From NCBI GenBank assembly GCA_022653735.1, contig JALCSU010000001.1:62001-126000 (forward strand): a stretch of 64,000 bases of DNA. Reading direction: 5' to 3'. The DNA comes from Bacteroidales bacterium (GTDB lineage: Bacteria; Bacteroidota; Bacteroidia; Bacteroidales; UBA932). The position numbers and the translations under genes were made by a program. Positions 43,165-55,203 of this stretch are shown here, piece by piece; the first letter of the stretch is position 1, and each line of letters starts with the position of its first letter. The notes under the pieces are model-generated. The model did no database searches. It worked only from the letters and a program-made list of their open reading frames with translations, and was not told the origin of the DNA.

Positions 43165-45432
43165 TTAATAGGAATTGGCTGATTTCTCGCTTACGGCGAT
43201 AGTGAAGCCGACGGATAGGGAGTTGCCTTTATCGTCGACAACGGTGACTGTGTGATGGCCTGGGCTGGGGGTCAGGCTCAGCTGGTGAATGAACTGGGTC
43301 TCACCGACATATTCATTGTCGAGGTGCCAGAAAATCTTGGCCGAAGGCAACCTATGCGCAAGATTGAATGTGATTCCAGCAATGAAGCCGTCCAGCTGGC
43401 GTGGGATGTAGATCGTACTGCCACCTTCCGGGTAAATGAATTCCATGAGAGCATAATTCTCGCTGTCCTCAGGCGAGTATGGAGCATATTCGGGATGGTT
43501 CTGCCTGTAATACCATTCCATAGAAGGGGGAAGGATGAAGGTATTTATGCCGTCCACAATCTTGTGATATGGGCAAGGGTCACTTTTCATCGCTTTTCGA
43601 GGCAGCATGAGCAAATTTGCCGAATCACATCCAGGTCCAGCCAGATGTCCAGAGAGAGGGCAGACCTCTGCCTTGATGTAGTCCCCATAGACAGGCTCCA
43701 AGAACCAGCCGTTAGCGGCATATTTATCGTTAAGTTCCTTTGAAGGCAGCATATTGAATATGTCGAACATCACAGGTCCTGCCGTCCTGGCACCTACCAA
43801 TCCTGGCACTCCTTGTCCTTCTGCATTCCCTACCCAGACTCCTACTGCATATTCAGGAGTCACCCCTACTGCCCATGCATCCCTGAATCCATAGCTGGTG
43901 CCTGTCTTCCAAGCCACTCGTTTTACGGAAGAAATGAGGCGCCAGTCAATCTCGTCTGGCCTGTTCACCTCTTTTAGCGCATCCAGAGTGTACCATAGGG
44001 CGCATTTGTCTTTCAACGGAAAATTATGCAGAGGATTTTTCCTATCATTGAATATTGTGTCTGCGGCTTGATAGGAAAGAGAAATCCTTGAATATGCCTT
44101 AGTAACATCCAACAGAGTGCATTCGCCCCCGCCAAGTATTAGCGAAAGTCCGTAATGATCTGCGCTCTTTCCAAGAGAAGTCATCCCACATCGCCTTAAA
44201 ACTTCCAAGAATCTTTGGGTGCCGAATTTCTTGAGCATGTATACCGCAGGCACGTTCAGAGACCTTGCAAGAGCCTCGGATGCTGGCACAGCGCCATCGA
44301 ATTGCCGATTGAAATTCTGAGGCGAGAACCCGCCTAAATTCATAGGAATATCCGGCAGGAGCGTGTTTGGCAGCAGTTCCCCTTCTTGCAACATGGCGCA
44401 GTAGAGAAAAGGCTTTAATATGCTGCCCGTGCTCCTTGGCGACCTGGCTATGTCCACATCTGCTCCTGGCCTCTTTCTGTGTGGATTCGCATTCCCGACG
44501 TAGGCCAGCACTTCACCTGTGTGCACATCGACCACGACGGCAGCAATGTCATATATTCCCATTCTTGAAAATTCTTCATTCCACTGGTCTGTAATCGCCT
44601 GGATTTGTCGTTGCAGATGTATGTCGATGGATGTTCGGGATCTTTTCCCAGGATTAGTCTTCCGGTAGTATTCCACTAGGTGATAGGCTTCCTGAGGCAG
44701 GGCTTCTGGAGCAGCCGGAAGCGGCTCTTCAAGCGCAAGTTCCAAGTCTGTGGAATCTATGCAACCATCTTTGAACATTTTATGCAACAAACGATTGCGT
44801 TTGTTTAAAAGGGATTTCCTGTTCCTCCCGGGATAAATATCAGCAGGGGAGTTGGGTAGCACAGCCAGCGTTGCCGTTTCGCCCCACGAAAGCTCATCGG
44901 CAGGCTTACCGTAGTACCTCCAAGCGGCGGCTTCGATTCCGACTACGTTTCCCCCGAAAGGTGCGTGGGAAGCATATAGGGCAAGGATTTTCTCCTTTGA
45001 ATATCTCAGTTCGAGCCTTGTCGCAAGCACGGCCTCTATCATTTTTTGCCACAAAGTCCTCTCTTTTCCGCGCAACATCCTGACGACCTGCATAGTTATG
45101 GTGCTGCCCCCGCTAGTCACGCGCCCAGCCTTGACATTCCCGATGGCAGCTCTGGCTATGGACACAGGGTTCACCCCGCGATGCAGGGCAAACCACTTGT
45201 CCTCGAACTCGATGATTGCTGTCTGAAATTTTGGCGGAATCGTGTCGCATTCTGGAAATCTCCATTGCCCATCCTTCGCGATTCTTGCCCCAAGCAACTC
45301 TCCATTCCTGTCGGTTACGACTGTGGAATATTCAGTGCCTGCGAATAAATCCTTCGGCAGGCAGAAAATATATGCTACGGCAAGGCCTGCAATAAGGAAT
45401 ATTACAATGAGAGATATTCCTTTGTGCGTCAT
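43165..45432 (-). CDS. pbpC: Penicillin-binding protein 1C
   Basis: 755 residues. One N-terminal membrane anchor; the GT51 glycosyltransferase domain has FEDKWFALHRGVNP (about 72-85) and GGSTITMQVVRM (about 107). The transpeptidase domain has STGSILKPF with the serine nucleophile (about 338), SLNVPAV, and WKTGTSYGFRDAW (about 509). The C-terminal about 90 residues (FIYPEGGSTIYIPRQLDGF onward) are the PBP1C-specific domain. It polymerises and may cross-link peptidoglycan. Its start overlaps the end of the alpha-2-macroglobulin gene by four bases, the standard bacterial pairing. Confidence 0.97.
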   Translation of the reverse strand: MTHKGISLIVIFLIAGLAVAYIFCLPKDLFAGTEYSTVVTDRNGELLGARIAKDGQWRFPECDTIPPKFQTAIIEFEDKWFALHRGVNPVSIARAAIGNVKAGRVTSGGSTITMQVVRMLRGKERTLWQKMIEAVLATRLELRYSKEKILALYASHAPFGGNVVGIEAAAWRYYGKPADELSWGETATLAVLPNSPADIYPGRNRKSLLNKRNRLLHKMFKDGCIDSTDLELALEEPLPAAPEALPQEAYHLVEYYRKTNPGKRSRTSIDIHLQRQIQAITDQWNEEFSRMGIYDIAAVVVDVHTGEVLAYVGNANPHRKRPGADVDIARSPRSTGSILKPFLYCAMLQEGELLPNTLLPDIPMNLGGFSPQNFNRQFDGAVPASEALARSLNVPAVYMLKKFGTQRFLEVLRRCGMTSLGKSADHYGLSLILGGGECTLLDVTKAYSRISLSYQAADTIFNDRKNPLHNFPLKDKCALWYTLDALKEVNRPDEIDWRLISSVKRVAWKTGTSYGFRDAWAVGVTPEYAVGVWVGNAEGQGVPGLVGARTAGPVMFDIFNMLPSKELNDKYAANGWFLEPVYGDYIKAEVCPLSGHLAGPGCDSANLLMLPRKAMKSDPCPYHKIVDGINTFILPPSMEWYYRQNHPEYAPYSPEDSENYALMEFIYPEGGSTIYIPRQLDGFIAGITFNLAHRLPSAKIFWHLDNEYVGETQFIHQLSLTPSPGHHTVTVVDDKGNSLSVGFTIAVSEKSANSY

Positions 45433-48400
45433 TTCCTGATGACTTTCGCCGTGCCAGAAGCCGTGTTAGCGCTGAAATCCCTGTCGTACATGGCCTCACA
45501 CTTGATGGCTGGCAGGTTGAATTCGCCTTCGTAGGCGGCTTGAAGCTTTATCCTGAAGGTCTTTGTGGCACCCTTGCCTAAGTCGAAGAACCAGTTGACC
45601 CTATCGTCCCTGATGTCGCGATACGTCCATGGGGCGCTCTCGTCTGAGGCAGTGCCTAGCAGCCTGTCATTGAATATCTCCCATCCCGAAGGTATCTTCT
45701 CCGACAGAGCCACGTTGTAGCAATCTGTGTTGCCGCTTGTGTTCGTTACGGAGACTATGGATAGGAATTCAGTGCCTTGAACTATTTCAGAAGGCTCGAG
45801 CGTCTTTCCGTCTTCGGACATATATCTGACACTGATGCTCAGCCCGTTAGACTTCGCAGGGATTTTCTCGCCAGCGGACGGATATGCGGAAGTGACAAGC
45901 GTTGCGAATATTTTCCCTTCGGAAAGATTCTTCAATTTGACAGAACCAGATTGTGCGTCAAGCTCTTTCTCGTAATATCCGGAAGTGCCGCTGATTGTCT
46001 CAGGACTGCCATTCCCCTGTGTCAGCTCTGCCGAGAGAGTCCCGGAGATTGCTTTTTTCGCCAGTTTAGCCATCGCATGTGTTGCAAAGGCGGCTTCCTG
46101 AGTCGAGTAATAGCTGGACAGGCCTTTGGAAACTTCCTGGGCCATGTCGTATGCTTCCTGAATCTCATCAGCTAAAGTAAGTGCCTCGACCGATACGGCC
46201 TTGTTGCGAAGCATGGACCCATAAGTCCAGTCATTCCCAGACCAAGCGTCAGTTTCGTTCTTGATATTCGATATTATTTCCTGAGCAATATTCTTCTTGC
46301 CCGACAATGAATATGCTGCCGAGAGCATCCACGCAGCCGTATTAGAAAGCGTTTCCTTTTCTTTCAGCCTGTTCATCGCTCCGCTCTCTGGCTGGCCAAT
46401 CAGGGCAAGAGCGTAAAGCCTGTAGGCCTGAGAAAGATCTGAATAAGAATTCATATCCTCTGTGCGGTAGTTTTGCACTGCTTTCTTCTGGTAACGTGCC
46501 CAGCTGGCCAGCACGCCCCTGCTTACAGGGAAACCGTTTTGTGAAGCTTCGATAAGGAATATTCCGGCCATGGAGCTTACCCAGTCATTGCTTTGAGCAA
46601 AACCTGGCCAATAAGCGAATCCTCCATCTGCCAGCTGTCTTGAATATAGTTTCAGAATGACATTCTTGATTGTCTCGTCTGCATCCAGCCTGGAATGCTC
46701 GTCAAGGTGCTCGCGAATGCCCAGCAAGCTGATTCCCTTAGAAGCCAGCTGCTCCGTGCAGTCATATTCGTAATGTTTGAAGAATGAATATATTCCCTTA
46801 TAGTCAATTGTAGGCATGCTTGAAAGCTCAAGGACTGCCCACTCGTCCTCGGATGGCTTGAACGGCGCAAATGACAAAGTATTGCTGGCACCGCCGTTCA
46901 GCGCTATAGTCGTGCTGGATATCGTCGGCGGGTTAGGATTGCCGACATAGATTGAAATCGTCTCGCTGGCTTTATGGCCGTTTCCATTTGCGTAAACTGT
47001 TATCTCAGCCTGCCCGATGCCAGTCGTCAGGAGACTGAATCTCACGAGCTGGTCCCCGGTAGATTTGAACTGAATATTGCTCTGGCTGTTTCCTGCCACT
47101 TTTACCGGGCCTTCTGCCTTCACGCTTACCGTTACGTCCTTCACCCCATTTTCGAGGGCGAATACATTCACAGGCAGGACGACTACCTCATTCGTGCTCA
47201 GCGTTCTAGGAAGCGTAGGCACCACCATGAGAGGCGATTTGACAGGGGTGGTCTTCTCTGCCTTCCCGTAGGCTCCGTCTTTGCCGGCAATCACCATGGT
47301 TCTCACGCTGCCCACGTACATAGGCAGCCTGATCTTATGCGTTGCGGTGCCGCTTTGCAGGGAGAACGGCCCGAGGAACTTCACGACAGGGTTGAATCTG
47401 TTGTCCTTTCTCGAACCTACAGGCATGGATTCGTCACCTCCGATGCTGAACATTGGCGAGAATCTGCCGCTGAAAGCCCCTATCACGTCATCGTATAAAT
47501 CCCAAGTCTTTACCCCAAGGGCCTCTTTCTCGTACATTGAATTCCAAGGATCAGGAGTCTTGAAGGCTGTAAGGTCTAGCAGTCCTTCGTCTACTATGGC
47601 GATGGTGTATGTCATCGCCTTGTGATTCTTCTCGCTCACTTTCATCGTGAATTCTTCCTCAGGCCGAAGCACGTCAGGCATATTGATGACTGGCTCCAGA
47701 TGCGAGGCAGGATTGTTCACGAAGATAGGCTTGATGCCGTATAACCTTATCGGAAGGTCGTTGTCATCCCTTTCGTGTGGCTGAACCATGGTCAGGTGTA
47801 TGTAACAGTTCGGAGCCATCTCTGGTCTTACCTTCAGCTTGTATGTTACGCCACCGCTCGAATTCTTTACCCACTCGCGTGACAAAACCGTAGTGGAATT
47901 CTCTATGGAAACCAGGGTCTGCCCTGCGCTTGCGACAGGAATATAGATGAGGGCTGTCTCCCCGACATCGTAATTATCCTTGTCAGTGGAGAAAGTTAAC
48001 ATAGATAGGGCCGTAGGGTCGGTTTTCGTTGACCTTCCAAGAGACTCAGGCCAATCGACGTAGAGATAGCCCCCGGCGACGTGGCCGCTTACCACATCTT
48101 TAGCGATGACCAGATAGCGTCCCCATTCAGGGTAGTCTATCTTGAACGGAATTATTGCGTCTCCGTTTGCAGAAGATGTCAGTGTTCCGGAAGAGATCGG
48201 CTTGGCGTTCGTGCCATTGACGTAGGAATCGAATTCATCGCTACGAGATTCCCACCACCAGCTCCATTTCATCTTGTATATTGAATATTCAATATTCTCC
48301 CCTGAAATCCTCTTGCCATTCCTATCCACCACGGCGACTCCGATAGAATAGTCTTTGTCGGTCTCAAGGTAGTGAGCTTTGCTCTTCGGAAATTTCATTC

Positions 48401-50981
48401 CGACGTATGATGAATATGGAGAATAGCTCATCGTCGTGCTATTGAAACTAGTGTTCCCGCCTGGCTCTGCCACCGTCGTCAAGATATTCGCGGAAAGCAT
48501 TCCTGGGGCATCCTGGGCCGCAGGCATTTCAACCATGGCACTCAGGTGCCCGTCGCTATCGAGACTGCTGCTGATTAATTCATGCTCGCTTCTCATGAAG
48601 CTGGATGCGGGATTCGTGAATATGTAGTCTTTGAAACCGTCGAATCCACTGCCAGTGCTGTGCAAGGTCATAGTGACTTTTGCATCGAGTCCAGCCGCAG
48701 CAGGTCCTGTGAGCCAGTTGGCATCTATGCTGACCGGCACCTTCTGACCACCGTCTATAGTCTTTCCGTCCCCGATTTTCATGGCAATCTTCAGGCGGTT
48801 AGGCTTTATGCTTTCTATTCTCAAAGACTTATGGAAAGTCGCTCCGCCGACCTTGAAATATGCATTCCACAAGCCTGTAGGGTCCTCGCTCTTAGTTGGA
48901 ATGTTGAATACATAGAATCCGTTCATCCCATCCCCATTCACGATTTTGTTGTAGAACTGCCCCTGAGGGTTGTAAAGTTCCATAACGACCGGATGGCTGT
49001 CAGGGATGTTCTTGTCCTTGTCTTGCAGTATCATCGATACGTGAAGCGTGTCGCCAGGCCTCCATACGCCTCTTTCTCCATAAATAAAGGCTTTCAGGCC
49101 TTTCTCTAGCGTTTGTCCACCCACATCGAATCTGCTAGTAGAGCATTCTGTGCCTTCGGTCACCTTCAGGTAGCTTGTGGCTCCGCTTCGCTTCGCCACG
49201 ACTACGAACGGCTTGGCGGAAAGCTTTATCTCTGCCATTCCGTCAGTGCCGCTTTTCGCATTCCCTATCTCTTTCAGCTGGTAGCTGTAGACATAAAGCT
49301 CGGAATTGAACACAGGCTTCGCAGTTAAAATGTCACTTACGCTCACCCAGATGCGGTCTCCGCCAGAGTATTTGGCGATTATGCCAAGATTCGAGGATAA
49401 AAGGTTTATGGCAGGGAAGCGGCTTTCTTCCATATAGTATGATGGCTTCTCCGGATTGTCCTGTTCCTTCCAGTTGTATTTGCTCCAATCGAAGAAGTCC
49501 TCGTAATAATAAGGGTTAGGCTCATCCCACTCTTCGTCATCTTCTTCTGATATGCTCACCGTAGATATGTCCACGACGTCATTCTGAGGCATGCCGCTCT
49601 TAAAGTCATCGCTACTCCCGTATAATGAATATTCCTGCCTGAAAGACAGCCTGATTCTGTAAATTGCCCCGGCCTCTTGCTTGAACAGCCTGGAGAGGTC
49701 TACGCTGAAGTCCTGCCACTTATGCAGATTTTTCGACGGATCGGAATCCAGTCTCAGGCACCTCTTGTAGATCAGTCTGCCATAACGCCTTAACGAATTC
49801 GAACCGTCAAGTTCGTTATCTTGCAGGAAATTCAGCACATTGTCTTCATAAATCTGAATCACGCTTATGTCCACGGCATTCAGATTAACGGCCTTGAATG
49901 GCAGTATGAGTTCTTTTGAATTCGGCAGGACTGATCCCTTTATGGAAAGCTCCACGGCTGGTTTTTCTTGGGTCGGCGCGAAATCTTTTGAATATGCCTT
50001 ATTCAGTAGTGCTCCAGCACTTGACTTCACATTCTGATTGATATTCAATATCACGCTGGCATCCTCCGCCCCTTCGAAAAATACCCTGGCGTGGTTATTC
50101 TCTATCTGCATCATGTATCCTTCAGTGTTGTCCAGGGTAATCAGCCCTGTGTAATCTGATGATTCGGCCAATGCTTCCGAGAAGAATACGTCTATGTAAT
50201 GTTTTGAAACGTCAACTCGTTCAGCATTAATGACTTTGAATACTCCAGACGCTGGTACGCTTATCTCGAATTTCGAGTCAGTGACGAATCCTGTGTCCGC
50301 TGGCTTCATATTCAGTTTCAGCGTCCTGTCGTCTTTCCCTCTCTTCAAGCCAAGGATCTCGAAATGGAAATGCGTCAGGTCATTAGCCATGGTTACATTC
50401 AGCTCCGCAGAATTGTCTGGATAACTGAATTCTATCATCTCCTTCACTTTCTCCAGAGGAAGTTCTTCGGTAAGGGATATGCTGCCTTCTACGCTCGCCA
50501 CTTCTGGGGAAGCGGCTGTTATTGTCATATTATCCAGGCTCATCACAGCCTCTTTTATGGCGACCATGAAAGAGAATGTGAATTTTTTGTATTTCCTGTT
50601 GCTCAGCTTGCGGATTTTGTCCAGCCTGAGATTCGCCTTGTAGGCTTGGCCGGATTTCAGCGCGCCGTTCTCTGGAATGAATTCTATTACCTTCGGCGTG
50701 AGCCATCTGGCGGTGCCTTTTATATTCGGAGAGAATGTAAGGACCCCATTCTTGACGTCGGAGCCGGCAGTCACGTCTGGCGCATCAGAAGTTAGTTCGA
50801 CCTTGATGGTAGCCTTGTCGGAAATAATTCCGCTAGTATATGCCTTGATGAAAGTGGCAAACTCGGTGCTCTGCCCTTTCGATCTCCCGAACTTACTGCA
50901 ACCTGAAGTTGCTGCCATGGAGAGAACAACGGCTATGACAAGGGTTGCCCTGGTTAGAGTTTTCATAAAATTGTTCTTCAT
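45429..50981 (-). CDS. Alpha-2-macroglobulin-like lipoprotein
   Basis: 1850 residues from the ATG at 50981, preferred over a TTG nine codons earlier. The signal peptide ends AATSGCSK, a lipobox. The N-terminal third is Ig-like; MG domains follow with GERGVWRPGDTLHVSMIL in MG2/MG3. IAGKDGAYGKAEKTTPV marks the A2M family domain. The thioester motif is intact as HYEYDCTEQLASKG, with Cys about 1408. The alpha-alpha toroid and receptor-like C-terminal domains complete it. Bacterial members trap proteases in the periplasm and protect the cell wall, working with PbpC, which overlaps it here by four bases. Confidence 0.95.
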   Translation of the reverse strand: MKNNFMKTLTRATLVIAVVLSMAATSGCSKFGRSKGQSTEFATFIKAYTSGIISDKATIKVELTSDAPDVTAGSDVKNGVLTFSPNIKGTARWLTPKVIEFIPENGALKSGQAYKANLRLDKIRKLSNRKYKKFTFSFMVAIKEAVMSLDNMTITAASPEVASVEGSISLTEELPLEKVKEMIEFSYPDNSAELNVTMANDLTHFHFEILGLKRGKDDRTLKLNMKPADTGFVTDSKFEISVPASGVFKVINAERVDVSKHYIDVFFSEALAESSDYTGLITLDNTEGYMMQIENNHARVFFEGAEDASVILNINQNVKSSAGALLNKAYSKDFAPTQEKPAVELSIKGSVLPNSKELILPFKAVNLNAVDISVIQIYEDNVLNFLQDNELDGSNSLRRYGRLIYKRCLRLDSDPSKNLHKWQDFSVDLSRLFKQEAGAIYRIRLSFRQEYSLYGSSDDFKSGMPQNDVVDISTVSISEEDDEEWDEPNPYYYEDFFDWSKYNWKEQDNPEKPSYYMEESRFPAINLLSSNLGIIAKYSGGDRIWVSVSDILTAKPVFNSELYVYSYQLKEIGNAKSGTDGMAEIKLSAKPFVVVAKRSGATSYLKVTEGTECSTSRFDVGGQTLEKGLKAFIYGERGVWRPGDTLHVSMILQDKDKNIPDSHPVVMELYNPQGQFYNKIVNGDGMNGFYVFNIPTKSEDPTGLWNAYFKVGGATFHKSLRIESIKPNRLKIAMKIGDGKTIDGGQKVPVSIDANWLTGPAAAGLDAKVTMTLHSTGSGFDGFKDYIFTNPASSFMRSEHELISSSLDSDGHLSAMVEMPAAQDAPGMLSANILTTVAEPGGNTSFNSTTMSYSPYSSYVGMKFPKSKAHYLETDKDYSIGVAVVDRNGKRISGENIEYSIYKMKWSWWWESRSDEFDSYVNGTNAKPISSGTLTSSANGDAIIPFKIDYPEWGRYLVIAKDVVSGHVAGGYLYVDWPESLGRSTKTDPTALSMLTFSTDKDNYDVGETALIYIPVASAGQTLVSIENSTTVLSREWVKNSSGGVTYKLKVRPEMAPNCYIHLTMVQPHERDDNDLPIRLYGIKPIFVNNPASHLEPVINMPDVLRPEEEFTMKVSEKNHKAMTYTIAIVDEGLLDLTAFKTPDPWNSMYEKEALGVKTWDLYDDVIGAFSGRFSPMFSIGGDESMPVGSRKDNRFNPVVKFLGPFSLQSGTATHKIRLPMYVGSVRTMVIAGKDGAYGKAEKTTPVKSPLMVVPTLPRTLSTNEVVVLPVNVFALENGVKDVTVSVKAEGPVKVAGNSQSNIQFKSTGDQLVRFSLLTTGIGQAEITVYANGNGHKASETISIYVGNPNPPTISSTTIALNGGASNTLSFAPFKPSEDEWAVLELSSMPTIDYKGIYSFFKHYEYDCTEQLASKGISLLGIREHLDEHSRLDADETIKNVILKLYSRQLADGGFAYWPGFAQSNDWVSSMAGIFLIEASQNGFPVSRGVLASWARYQKKAVQNYRTEDMNSYSDLSQAYRLYALALIGQPESGAMNRLKEKETLSNTAAWMLSAAYSLSGKKNIAQEIISNIKNETDAWSGNDWTYGSMLRNKAVSVEALTLADEIQEAYDMAQEVSKGLSSYYSTQEAAFATHAMAKLAKKAISGTLSAELTQGNGSPETISGTSGYYEKELDAQSGSVKLKNLSEGKIFATLVTSAYPSAGEKIPAKSNGLSISVRYMSEDGKTLEPSEIVQGTEFLSIVSVTNTSGNTDCYNVALSEKIPSGWEIFNDRLLGTASDESAPWTYRDIRDDRVNWFFDLGKGATKTFRIKLQAAYEGEFNLPAIKCEAMYDRDFSANTASGTAKVIRK

Positions 50982-51047
50982 ATTATGATATTTTTCAAAT
51001 TTAGGCAATTGCTTTGGAATTACAAGGTGTCATTTTCGAGTCTTTGG

Positions 51048-51060
51048 TGACAAATTGTCA
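51048..51060. promoter_or_regulatory. Palindrome in the groES/A2M divergent region
   Basis: TGACAAATTGTCA, six-base perfect arms around one A. It lies between the divergent starts of the macroglobulin gene and groES. No CIRCE element is visible. Function unknown; an operator is one option. Confidence 0.4.
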
Positions 51061-51153
51061 TATTTGACTTAATGGCATAGCCTTTGATTTTTGGTCTGAG
51101 TACCTAGAGTAATCTAGGGCTAGACGTAAAATTAATTTTTAAATTCTAATATC

Positions 51154-51420
51154 ATGATTAAACCATTAGCAGACAGAGTTCTGATTCAGCCTAAGGAGGC
51201 TGAGACCAAGACAGCTGCAGGAATTTATATTCCTGACACAGCGAAAGAGAAACCTCAAGAAGGAGAAGTTTTGGCAGTGGGCCCTGGAAAAAAGGACGAG
51301 CCTATGGAAGTCAAGAAGGGTGACACTGTTCTTTATGGCAAATATGCCGGGACAGAGGTTACTGTCGATGACAAGAAATATCTAATTGTCAGGCAGTCAG
51401 ACATTCTGGCTATTCTTTAA
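51154..51420 (+). CDS. groES: Co-chaperonin GroES
   Basis: 88 residues. [20 protein letters not shown], the mobile-loop region [19 protein letters not shown] and the C-terminal [13 protein letters not shown] are standard. It caps the GroEL chamber during folding. groEL begins 20 bases later, so they form the usual operon. Confidence 0.98.
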   Translation: MIKPLADRVLIQPKEAETKTAAGIYIPDTAKEKPQEGEVLAVGPGKKDEPMEVKKGDTVLYGKYAGTEVTVDDKKYLIVRQSDILAIL

Positions 51421-51437
51421 TGAATATGGAGGATTGA

Positions 51438-53063
<1,626 letters not shown>

Positions 53064-53088
53064 ACAGACATATTTCTGAATAAGAATT

Positions 53089-53118
53089 AGGACGGCCCAC
53101 GCGACCGTCCTTTTTTTT
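53089..53118 (+). terminator. Intrinsic terminator of groES-groEL
   Basis: AGGACGG and CCGTCCT arms around a nine-base loop, followed by a run of eight or more T. Confidence 0.9.
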
Positions 53119-53144
53119 GGTTCGTGCCGGGCGAGCATAGTCAA

Positions 53145-54010
53145 ATGTGTGATCAAGTCCAAAACCCTGCGCTTAGGAATATACCCTGCGCTTAGGAATA
53201 CACCACGTCATCTTTAACTATACTCCCCGTCATCCAAAGCGTTCCACCCCCGTTATCCTGTGTATGACCTGCCCCGTCATCCAAAGCGTTCCACCCCCGT
53301 TATCCTGTACGACCTGCCCCGTCATCCTGAACTTGATTCAGGATCTGTTTTCGCAAAACCCATATTCCTGGTCAAGCCAGGATGACGGAAGAAGAATGAA
53401 CATGTTTTCCCGTCATCGTGAAAAACGGGGCATCTGGTAACGCCTGTGGTCACTTTGGTTACTGTGGTCACTGTGGTCACAAAGGATTCATCAATACCCT
53501 TGCCCAGAAGGAGGAGAGAATTACCATTTATCGGCAACGGTATAGTGCCACCGACTGGCTTGTAATGAAGAACTGCGTTGCCCACCCGGTTTCACAGAAC
53601 GGGGGTTGGCAATGGGAATAGTCTCCTCAGCGTTTACAATTAATATCACCGTTGCCTACGATTGTGAATAATCAAAACCTATCTTCAAGATTTCAGAAAA
53701 AGCCTCATTCTTATTTGGATTATAACTGGAAAGAATTTTTGTTCAACCATCACGTTATCCAGAGCCGATTCTGATTCTACGTTTGCAATTGGCGGGCAGG
53801 CATGTTTGCATCAGAAGTCACTGCACAACATAACGACATGCCCAGCCCCGCTTCAAAAGCACCCCCTGGGTAGGCATAAACTCATTGCGTGCCACTGCAA
53901 CTAATAGTGCCGTGCCCGCTAATTGCACGGACAAATCCTTCCGGGGTATTATTGTATGTTTGCGCTCCAAAAGCGTACGGACTGTGCACAACGCATTAGC
54001 CGCAGGATGC
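53145..54010. repeat. Cluster of intergenic mosaic repeats (locus 2)
   Basis: No gene is supported. It opens with the end motif CAAGTCCAAAACCCTGCG and a duplicated CCCTGCGCTTAGGAATA. Next come 22-bp-type units with CCGTCATCC cores, the palindrome at 53324-53344 with its tail, and a partial copy of the long block (about 53390-53700, AAACGGGG to ATCAAAACCTATC). A second block (about 53755-54010, from CAGAGCCGATTCTG through GCGGGCAGGCAT and CACTGCACAACATAACGACA) recurs at 63150-63410. The cluster lies between the groEL terminator and an outer-membrane protein gene. Confidence 0.8.
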
Positions 54011-54441
54011 CAGTAGCGGAAATCGTACTCATTTCCCTCTCGTGCAATTTCCGGCTTTCCTTCCCGTCATGCTTCGGGCAATCATCCTCTTATCCGACTG
54101 TAGTGCTTTTGGGTTAGAGGTGTGAACAAGTGCGGAAAACAGGGCAACTCCCGGTCCTTGCTGCTCACTCGGGAGTGGAAATGACTTGCATGGCGATGTG
54201 GTTGGGAATGATCGATTTTTGCCAGCCTCAACAGGCAGCCAAAAGTCAGCGCAACCACGACGCAGGCCACTCAGATGCACTTCGCCTCCCGAGTGAGCTG
54301 CAAGTCGACCGGCGTAGACAATCAGACGTTGTTGTTCACAGCTTCCAGTTCAATGTGAATATGACAATGGTGGGTGAGGGGCTTATGCCGTACATTAATA
54401 TAAAAGAAACAAGTCAGGCAACACAAATAAACCATAATAAA
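54011..54441. other. Intergenic stretch downstream of repeat locus 2
   Basis: About 430 bases without a convincing gene. CTCACTCGGGAG (near 54163) and CTCCCGAGTGAG (near 54287) form a long-distance inverted repeat, and ACTCCCG...CGGGAGT gives a local 7-base stem near 54148. Otherwise nothing is recognised. Confidence 0.45.
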
Positions 54442-54479
54442 ATATTCAGGGGCCGGCGGTTTGGTCGGCTCCTGAATAT
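54442..54479 (-). terminator. Terminator of the outer-membrane protein gene
   Basis: ATATTCAGGGGCCG and CGGCTCCTGAATAT form a 14-pair stem (one G-U). On the minus strand it is followed by TTTTATTATGGTTTATTT, 20 bases beyond the stop codon. Confidence 0.8.
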
Positions 54480-54498
54480 GCTATATTAATATGTCCAA

Positions 54499-55011
54499 TT
54501 AGAAATTGTAATATACTCCGATGGTGATTGCATTGCCTGAGAAGTCGGCGCTGAAAACTCCATTGGCATCGTCGTAGCCTATCTGGCCGATATGGCTGAC
54601 GAATGAGAGGTTGTCGCTGACAGGGATAGCAATGCCTGGTTTCAGGTAAGCGTGCCAGTAAGTGTCATCACTGTCTGCGCCGTTCTTCGGCTTGAATTTG
54701 TAATAAGTGAAGCCTGCATTGGCATCGCAGAATAGCTGCACAGGTCCAAGTTTAGCATAGGTGTAACGTAGATAAGGGCTGAATTCGATCTGGTCGACCT
54801 TGTTGCCGGAGTCGTAAGCGTAGGCGTAACCAATCACGCTACCGACGGAAATGTGCTCATTGAAGGTGTAGCCGATTTCAGGCAGAATCTTGAAAGTAGT
54901 GTTGTTGTCGTCAGTGTCTCTGTAAAGTCCGATTTGACCACCTACGTAAACCTGGGCACTCGCTGCGATTGCTATCGTAGCGACTGCTAGTGTCAAAAAT
55001 AATTTTTTCAT
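54499..55011 (-). CDS. Small outer-membrane beta-barrel protein
   Basis: 170 residues from the ATG at 55011 (MKKLFLTLAVATIAIAASAQ), a clear signal peptide with an AxA cleavage site; a longer frame upstream is discounted because it would bury that signal. Alternating strands such as VYVGGQIGLYRD, ISVGSVIGYAYAYDS and ITIGVYYNF, and the C-terminal phenylalanine, mark an eight-strand OmpW/OprF-like barrel of the Bacteroidetes type. Function unknown; these are often abundant structural proteins. It has a strong terminator. Confidence 0.88.
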   Translation of the reverse strand: MKKLFLTLAVATIAIAASAQVYVGGQIGLYRDTDDNNTTFKILPEIGYTFNEHISVGSVIGYAYAYDSGNKVDQIEFSPYLRYTYAKLGPVQLFCDANAGFTYYKFKPKNGADSDDTYWHAYLKPGIAIPVSDNLSFVSHIGQIGYDDANGVFSADFSGNAITIGVYYNF

Positions 55012-55203
55012 AACTGAAAAATTTAAATTTTTAAAAATAAGTTTGTAAAAAATAAAACTTCGGCATACGTATTTCAAAAAATGAGCAAAAAAGGTTACTT
55101 TCGACCTTTTGAATATTTTTACTGTCTTCGTCAGATTTCGATGCGGACATAACAATGGTGTCGGGAGCTCAGGTCGGAGGAGTACGAGCCGGCGGTGAGC
55201 TCG

